Source: Amoebophrya sp. AT5.2 (taxonomy: Eukaryota > Sar > Dinophyceae > Syndiniales > Amoebophryaceae). From it: a stretch of 10,087 nt of DNA. The notes beneath the pieces were generated by a model. It saw nothing but the letters and a program-made list of their open reading frames with translations. It did not search any database and was not told the origin of the DNA. Each line of letters opens with the position of its first letter. The first letter of the stretch is position 1. The DNA is taken from assembly GCA_005223375.1 (NCBI GenBank), contig RXOD01006521.1:1-10087 (forward strand), read 5' to 3'. Below are positions 6,501 through 10,087 of this stretch, one piece after another. Position numbers and translations under genes: made by a program.

Positions 6501-9232
6501 GTGCTCGCGCAGCGGGGCCGCTTGTCTCGACGCGCAGCAGGACGATTTCGCCGGCCGCACTCGGCAGTGGCCAGGTTCGAGTGGAGCTCTTGGGAGCAGC
6601 GCCTTCGAGTCTGCGCAGCACACGAAGTAAGATCCGTCGAGTGCGGAACAAGCGCCGCCTCCGCAGAACGATCTCTGCCGCCAGCAGCTACGCGTCGAGT
6701 CTGTTGCAGGAGTCAGACGACGAGCAGGGCGCACCTGCTCCGCCAAGGAACATCCCGCGCGACGATTGGAAGCTGCTGCGAATCCTGTCCAGCTCAATCA
6801 TCCTTCAGCCAACGTCGGACGTGAACTGCTACTGGTTTCGGGGTCCGCCGAACCGGTGCGACGCGGAGTTTTTCAGTGGTGGAACGCTAGCCGCGTTAAC
6901 GTCGTTGCGGGACCGGATGATTAAGAGCTTTCACGGTGACGGGGGGCGCGTGTACTTGTCAGGTTTGTCGATGGGTGGCTACGGGGTTTTGGAGCTGGGC
7001 GCGGCGTGGAGCTCGCCCGCCGTACCACAACAAGCGGAGGACGCCGCGGCCTCCACGCCTGCGTCTCCGCAGCGATCATCCCGCCCTTCCACTGCTTGCG
7101 GCGTGGCGGGCATTCTCGCGCTAGCCTCGTCGCACGAAACCCGCGCTTTGCCGCGCGTGGAGGCGTGGCTGGCGGAGCGATTGCGTAGGGTCCCGCTGTG
7201 GTTCTTTCATGCCCGCAGCGACATTTGGTGCAAGATCGAGGAGACGCTCTCCTTGGTCGCGCGAATTCTGGGCCCGGAGAACGTCCGCGACCACCGCAGC
7301 TGCGAAGAAGTCGCAATTTCCGCCGCGGACCACGATGAAGATCGTGGAACTGGTGCCGAAGTTGCGGGGGCCGAGAGGTATTGCGCCGCGATGTCGACCT
7401 CCTCTAGCGCGTCAAGCGGCTCGGAGCTCGAGTTCGAGGCATCAAGCCACGACGCCCCGCTCACGCCGGCACGACCAGGCAGCACGATCCGACAGCCGGA
7501 GACCGCTCGCAACTACGTCCGAGAGCTGCGGTTGACGACCGCGGCAAGGGGCCGCGAGGCCCGCGTCCTCCGCGCCCACAGCAGTCCCGGGGTCGCGTTG
7601 GAATACCTCTGCGTCTTTGAGTGGGCGTACCAGTTCCGGTCGGACGGTCTGGACTTGCTGGACGTGGCGGAGGAATTCCAGTATCAGGACGAAGCTGGGC
7701 TGTTTGCGAGGCCTTGGACGCGGTCACCGCACCCCTTCGGCGGGGTCCAGGCGAACAACTACTACGTCAACACAAACAACTACGACCAGTGGTACGAGTG
7801 GGATTCGGGGGAGGCGCAGGAGGACCACGACCACCAGCAGGAGGATTGGTGGGGCTCGAGCTCCTGGCGGAGAGACTACGAGAGTAAGACCCAGGACGCA
7901 ACCAGCAAGAAGAAACGCCGCACCCGTGGCGGGCGCCGCCGGCGCCGCAGCCGTTCCTCATCCCAGAACAATAGTTTCTCGTGGTACAACGACCGCGGCG
8001 GTTCGCGTTCCTCAACAGCAAGTTCCTGGTGGGGCCAAGAGCAGAGGAGCAGTGATTACATGCACGACGTAGAAGCCACAGGGCAGGAGAATCGTGCATC
8101 GCGTTGGACCTCGATGTCGCCGACAAATGGGGACCAGCGACCCCGCAGCCGTCAGCTACAGCTCCCGTCGGTCGCTGAGGACAACGCATATTCGTACACG
8201 TACGACGCCGCGACGGATAGGTGGACCTGGGATCACGAATCGTACCAGGACCGCTGGTCCACGTCGTACAACGACCAGAACGACGAGGATGCGGAGCAGA
8301 AAAAGGACCAACGCTCGTCTTGGGACTACAGAGAAAACTATAGCTCGACTCGCTGGGACGACTGGGATAAAAATCTCTGGGTAGATCATAGAACGAATAA
8401 CCGCGAGTGGTGGAACGACGAGGATAGAAGCCATCGGTCACCGCGCAGCCAGGGTCACTACCACTACGGTCCCGACGGCGACGAGAAGTGGAACTGGAAG
8501 TCGAAGTGGGACGACGAGGACAGAACGGCAGGCCGCGGTCGGTCGCGCAGTCCCGAGCAAACACGCTCGTGGCGGCGAACGCGCAGCCCCCGTCGCTACC
8601 ACGACTCGCATCGCGGGCAGTATGGAAACTACAACTACGAGCCGGCATCTTCTTCAACAACGTCGCAGCGCAACCAGCAGGCGGGGGGCCAGGACAATGC
8701 CGAACAAGAGGACGACGAGGACTACGACCCGAAATCCCGATCGCAGTGGAGCAGCAAAAAAAGAAAGCAGAGAAGTTCCGCATCGCTGAGGCAAAGCGCA
8801 GCGGCGTGGGAGGCCAACTGGGGGAACTCCTCCTCCTCCTCTTACAATTACAAGTCCTTGCCCGACGCAGACTACTACCACCGGAGTTCATCCTCATGGA
8901 ACAAGAAAAAGCGGAAAAGAGGCTGGTCCACGACCGGCGACCAGCAAGAAGAGGTGGAGGGGGTGACTACACGAGGACATAGCATGTGGGTAGAGGACTA
9001 TGACGGTGACCAGGGCTCCTGCGGAAGGCATGACGCTGATTCGCTTTCATCTTCTTGGGGCAGGAGCCACTCCCAACGCTACAAGAACGGGAATGACGCG
9101 GACGCGCGCGAGCCTGGCTCTGACGACCGATGGTGGAACGGCGGGGAAGGGGGCTACACCTACAGCAGATCGTCTGCCGCGCGTTGGAGATGGGACGACT
9201 GGGACGCGAAACAGAAAGCAGACCGCCATTGA
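3539..9232 (+). CDS. Multi-exon gene 2: alpha/beta-hydrolase with unknown N-terminal region and Trp-rich RS-like tail
   Basis: The model has five exons (3539-3574, 3612-3793, 3830-4361, 4495-5252, 5512-9232), in frame throughout, giving about 1,742 aa. Residues 1-650 match nothing I recognise; segments such as NEFFYTRSGFGLKN and DGYWKSVGVAKM look globular. The hydrolase spans about 5930-7700: oxyanion-type motif FPILFYLHGDQW, nucleophile elbow GLSMGGYG (Ser at 6968), Asp in PLWFFHARSD (7220), and a probable His at 7577 lying 15 residues before the FEW motif, as in esterase/depolymerase-like relatives. Low-complexity inserts interrupt it at about 6175-6750 and 7300-7560. From 7754 the protein is disordered, with basic, RS and W/Y/D-rich repeats. 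The substrate cannot be told. The start and the first two introns are least certain; a start at ATG 3723 is possible. Confidence 0.55.
3575..3611 (+). other. Gene 2 intron 1 (37 nt, GT-AG)
   Basis: The frame opened by ATG 3539 (MVPLREDGGPLC) stops soon after, at TAG 3620-3622, while a different frame is open through 3793. Removing 3575-3611 (GTGCTTACAATT to CCCACACACAG) joins them at phase 0. The acceptor has a good pyrimidine tract. The short first exon has no homology support, so this is a tentative model. Confidence 0.35.
3794..3829 (+). other. Gene 2 intron 2 (about 36 nt), strong donor but no AG acceptor
   Basis: The open frame runs to TAA at 3795-3797 and continues in the same frame from about 3830, with high third-position GC (NEFFYTRSGFGLKN). 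The junction has an excellent donor, GTAAATG at 3794, and a T-rich tract, TTGTTCTTTTTCG, at 3814-3827, but no AG before 3871. In-frame AG choices exist only further on (for example 3940 from this donor) and would delete sequence that looks coding. A non-canonical 3' splice site near 3826-3830 is the simplest reading. A separate gene starting at ATG 3798 is the alternative. Confidence 0.4.
4362..4494 (+). other. Gene 2 intron 3 (133 nt, GT-AG)
   Basis: Exon 3 ends at AAG before GTGCTC (4362), and exon 4 begins after a textbook acceptor, CACTCTTCCACCTCAG (ending 4494), at phase 0. The unspliced frame ends 27 bases later at TGA 4389-4391. The acceptor lies directly against ATG 4495, so that ATG would have no leader of its own. 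This favours splicing over a separate gene, though trans-splicing onto ATG 4495 cannot be excluded. Confidence 0.55.
5253..5511 (+). other. Gene 2 intron 4 (259 nt, GT-AG) with degenerate GTCTCGT repeats
   Basis: The exon-4 frame ends at TAG 5254-5256. The hydrolase frame has no ATG between 5290 and 5930, so it must be reached by splicing. GTAGGG at 5253 and ACACGCCAG ending at 5511 share phase 2 and connect the frames. Donors at 5232 and 5238 have the same phase. The translation of the removed interval is Cys/Ser/Arg-rich noise from a TC-rich repeat, unlike its flanks. Confidence 0.5.
5308..5486. repeat. Degenerate TC-rich repeats with a GTCTYGT core
   Basis: Two blocks (5308-5361 and 5443-5486) are built from variants of GTCTCGT and GTCTTGTATTT. 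GTCTTGTATTTG occurs exactly at 5308-5319 and 5350-5361, and GTCTCGTGT at 5320-5328 and 5443-5451. The blocks flank about 80 bases of non-repetitive sequence. They fall inside the inferred intron 4, where they may also provide polypyrimidine tracts. Confidence 0.6.
5930..7700 (+). other. Alpha/beta-hydrolase domain of gene 2, with inserts
   Basis: Motifs occur in the order expected for the esterase/PHB-depolymerase-like branch: hydrophobic strand and HGD (6002-6031), GxSxG as GLSMGGYG (6962-6985), PLWFFHARSD (7193-7222), and His 7577 followed by VFEW. A Ser/acid-rich insert of about 190 residues sits between the first strand and the nucleophile, a short Ala/Ser/Pro insert follows the nucleophile helix (about 7009-7095), and a third lies between Asp and His. 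All three triad residues are present, so activity is plausible. The substrate is not predictable. Confidence 0.65.
6307..6373 (+). repeat. Imperfect 22-bp in-frame direct repeat in the hydrolase insert
   Basis: Copies at 6307-6328 and 6352-6373 encode TGADVDM and TGVDVEM, offset by 45 bases (15 codons). The copies keep the reading frame, which suggests expansion of the disordered insert by duplication. A poly-Ser run follows at about 6401-6428. Confidence 0.55.
7754..9229 (+). other. Disordered Trp/Tyr/Asp/Arg/Ser-rich C-terminal tail of gene 2
   Basis: About 492 residues without a recognisable fold. I count 34 tryptophans, near 7%, against about 1% in ordinary proteins. Recurrent units include RWDDWD (twice), WWNDEDR, WDDEDR and WWG. 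Arg-Ser elements (RSRSPEQ, RTRSPRR, RRRSRSSSQ) and basic patches (KKKRRTRGGRRRR near 7907, NKKKRKR near 8900) suggest nuclear localisation and SR-protein-like behaviour. The last exon codon is followed directly by TGA at 9230-9232. Confidence 0.6.
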
Positions 9233-9651
9233 GTTGTGTGGAGCAGAATCAAGAACCGACGGCGGGTCTGAGTTTGGCTCCGTGTGCTGCCTCGCGCTCA
9301 TCGTCATTTGCTATACCTTCCTTGGGCTTAAGTATAGTAAGTTAGTAGGCTCGTCGACCAAATTGAAGTTGGAATTCCATTTTGTGCGCGTCGAAGTCAG
9401 CTTGGACGTGGTACAGCATGCAAAGTCGTGCAGCACTTGCAACGCCAGCGCCAAACTAATGAAAGATTTGGGATTTTGTTTTTTGGCCATGAGCAGGTTA
9501 CTCTGCTGAAGATTCGGACTCTCATCCAGTAGATCTACGGCTGCCATTGCGATTGCCTTTCCATCATCTAATGCTTGACATCCGAGACCGAGATTATTCC
9601 ATTGCGATTTGGATCTGAAAAAGGATCATTTCTGAAAAAGCTGACTTTCGG

Positions 9652-9712
9652 CTGAAGCACAAATGTCCGCTTGCGCTAGCGAGCAGCGCTCGCTCTCTTG
9701 TTGATGCTTCAG
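9652..9712. repeat. Nested inverted repeats (8-bp outer, 7-bp inner stem)
   Basis: CTGAAGCA (9652-9659) pairs with TGCTTCAG (9705-9712). Inside, AGCGAGC (9678-9684) pairs with GCTCGCT (9688-9694) around a 3-base loop. Both stems are perfect. They could form a hairpin-in-hairpin in RNA or a cruciform in DNA. Function unknown. Confidence 0.55.
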
Positions 9713-9799
9713 TTGTTACTAACTTGCGATCGGTAACGGTGTCTCTCTGTCTCTTCGTTTGTTGTGATCACGATGGAAGGATGATCCAACAGCAACGGA

Positions 9800-9856
9800 G
9801 ATCTCATAGGATGTGAGCTCTGTGCAGCGCTTCGCACTTCCTTGAGCAATGAGATC
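9800..9856. repeat. Inverted repeat, 8-bp arms
   Basis: GATCTCAT (9800-9807) is the reverse complement of ATGAGATC (9849-9856), with 41 bases between. The arms are short enough to be coincidental. Confidence 0.35.
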
Positions 9857-9915
9857 CTGAACCATAACAGCACTCAATTGTACTAATAAATTAATAAATA
9901 CAGTGATTATTAATA

Positions 9916-10019
9916 GTTACATGGACCGTGTAACTCTTACATGTGAACGGGTGGGCTTTGGAGCCGTTTGCGGGCCTCCATGTAACCCATGTAGCCGTGT
10001 AACCCATGTAACATGTAAC
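9916..10019. repeat. Cluster of CATGTAAC-type repeats in both orientations
   Basis: CATGTAAC occurs at 9979-9986, 10005-10012 and 10012-10019, with the variant CGTGTAAC at 9996-10003. The inverse GTTACATGG begins at 9916 and forms a perfect 6-bp stem with TGTAAC at 9929-9934. Several units are followed by CC, giving a staggered CCATGTAACCC pattern. It is in non-coding DNA and may be the edge of a longer array beyond the window. Confidence 0.6.
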
Positions 10020-10087
10020 TTTTCGGGCTCTGGGGATCGCCGATATATTTTGGCGGTTTCGATATCGATTTCGAGCGTGTGCCGCAG

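Larger units (their letters stand above)
9233..10087. other. Downstream non-coding region
   Basis: No convincing gene was found on either strand. It contains a small hairpin 79 bases after the stop (CTATAC 9311-9316, GTATAG 9332-9337), nested inverted repeats at 9652-9712, another pair at 9800-9856, an AT-rich stretch near 9875-9915 with AATAAA words, and a cluster of CATGTAAC-like repeats near the end. It is more AT-rich than gene 2. Confidence 0.55.

Noticed and set aside
5907..6797. 296-codon open frame on the - strand
   Set aside because: It lies opposite the hydrolase, where the + strand carries recognisable motifs, and it has no coherent motif of its own.
7767..8897. 376-codon open frame on the - strand
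   Set aside because: It mirrors the low-complexity tail of gene 2; Arg/Ser/Pro-rich composition without a domain is expected from the complement of such sequence.
9311..9547. 78-codon open frame on the - strand downstream of gene 2
   Set aside because: Short, no motif, mixed third positions, and it overlaps hairpin-bearing spacer.
1..10087. tRNA, rRNA, CRISPR array, transposase or bacterial operon
   Set aside because: No cloverleaf, rRNA-like block, regular spacer array or transposase motif was seen, and the frame structure is eukaryotic.

Overview
The window looks like nuclear DNA from a protist, and an alveolate is likely. Coding segments on the + strand change frame every few hundred bases. 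At most of these changes a GT-AG pair restores the frame. Some inferred introns are only 31-43 nt long, one region carries perfect inverted repeats, and one junction has a strong donor but no AG acceptor. This pattern resembles the intron-invaded, compact genomes reported for the syndinean dinoflagellate Amoebophrya. The taxonomic link is inference only; no marker gene is present. There is no Shine-Dalgarno or operon signal, and both proteins carry long low-complexity stretches typical of eukaryotes.

Layout: 1-788 is upstream non-coding DNA with a G-run, small hairpins and a pyrimidine-rich acceptor-like site. Gene 1 (789-3418, +) has about four exons and encodes a roughly 740-aa, probably nuclear protein. 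It has a small beta-rich N-terminal segment, a U1/matrin-type C2H2 zinc finger, basic nuclear-localisation-like clusters and a helical C-terminus. Only 120 bases, with an AATAAA and another acceptor-like site, separate it from gene 2. Gene 2 (3539-9232, +) has about five exons and encodes a roughly 1,740-aa protein. Its N-terminal half is unrecognised, its middle is an alpha/beta-hydrolase with a visible Ser-Asp-His triad broken up by low-complexity inserts, and its C-terminal tail is about 490 aa, disordered, RS-like and exceptionally rich in tryptophan. 9233-10087 is non-coding, with nested hairpins and a cluster of CATGTAAC-type repeats.

The two genes are head-to-tail and closely spaced, as in the unidirectional gene arrays of dinoflagellates. 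A nuclear zinc-finger protein beside an RS-tailed protein might hint at a shared RNA-processing setting, but adjacency in eukaryotes is weak evidence. Exon boundaries were worked out by hand from frame continuity and splice-site phase, so the overall spans are firmer than individual junctions, especially in 1880-2345 and around 3794-3830.
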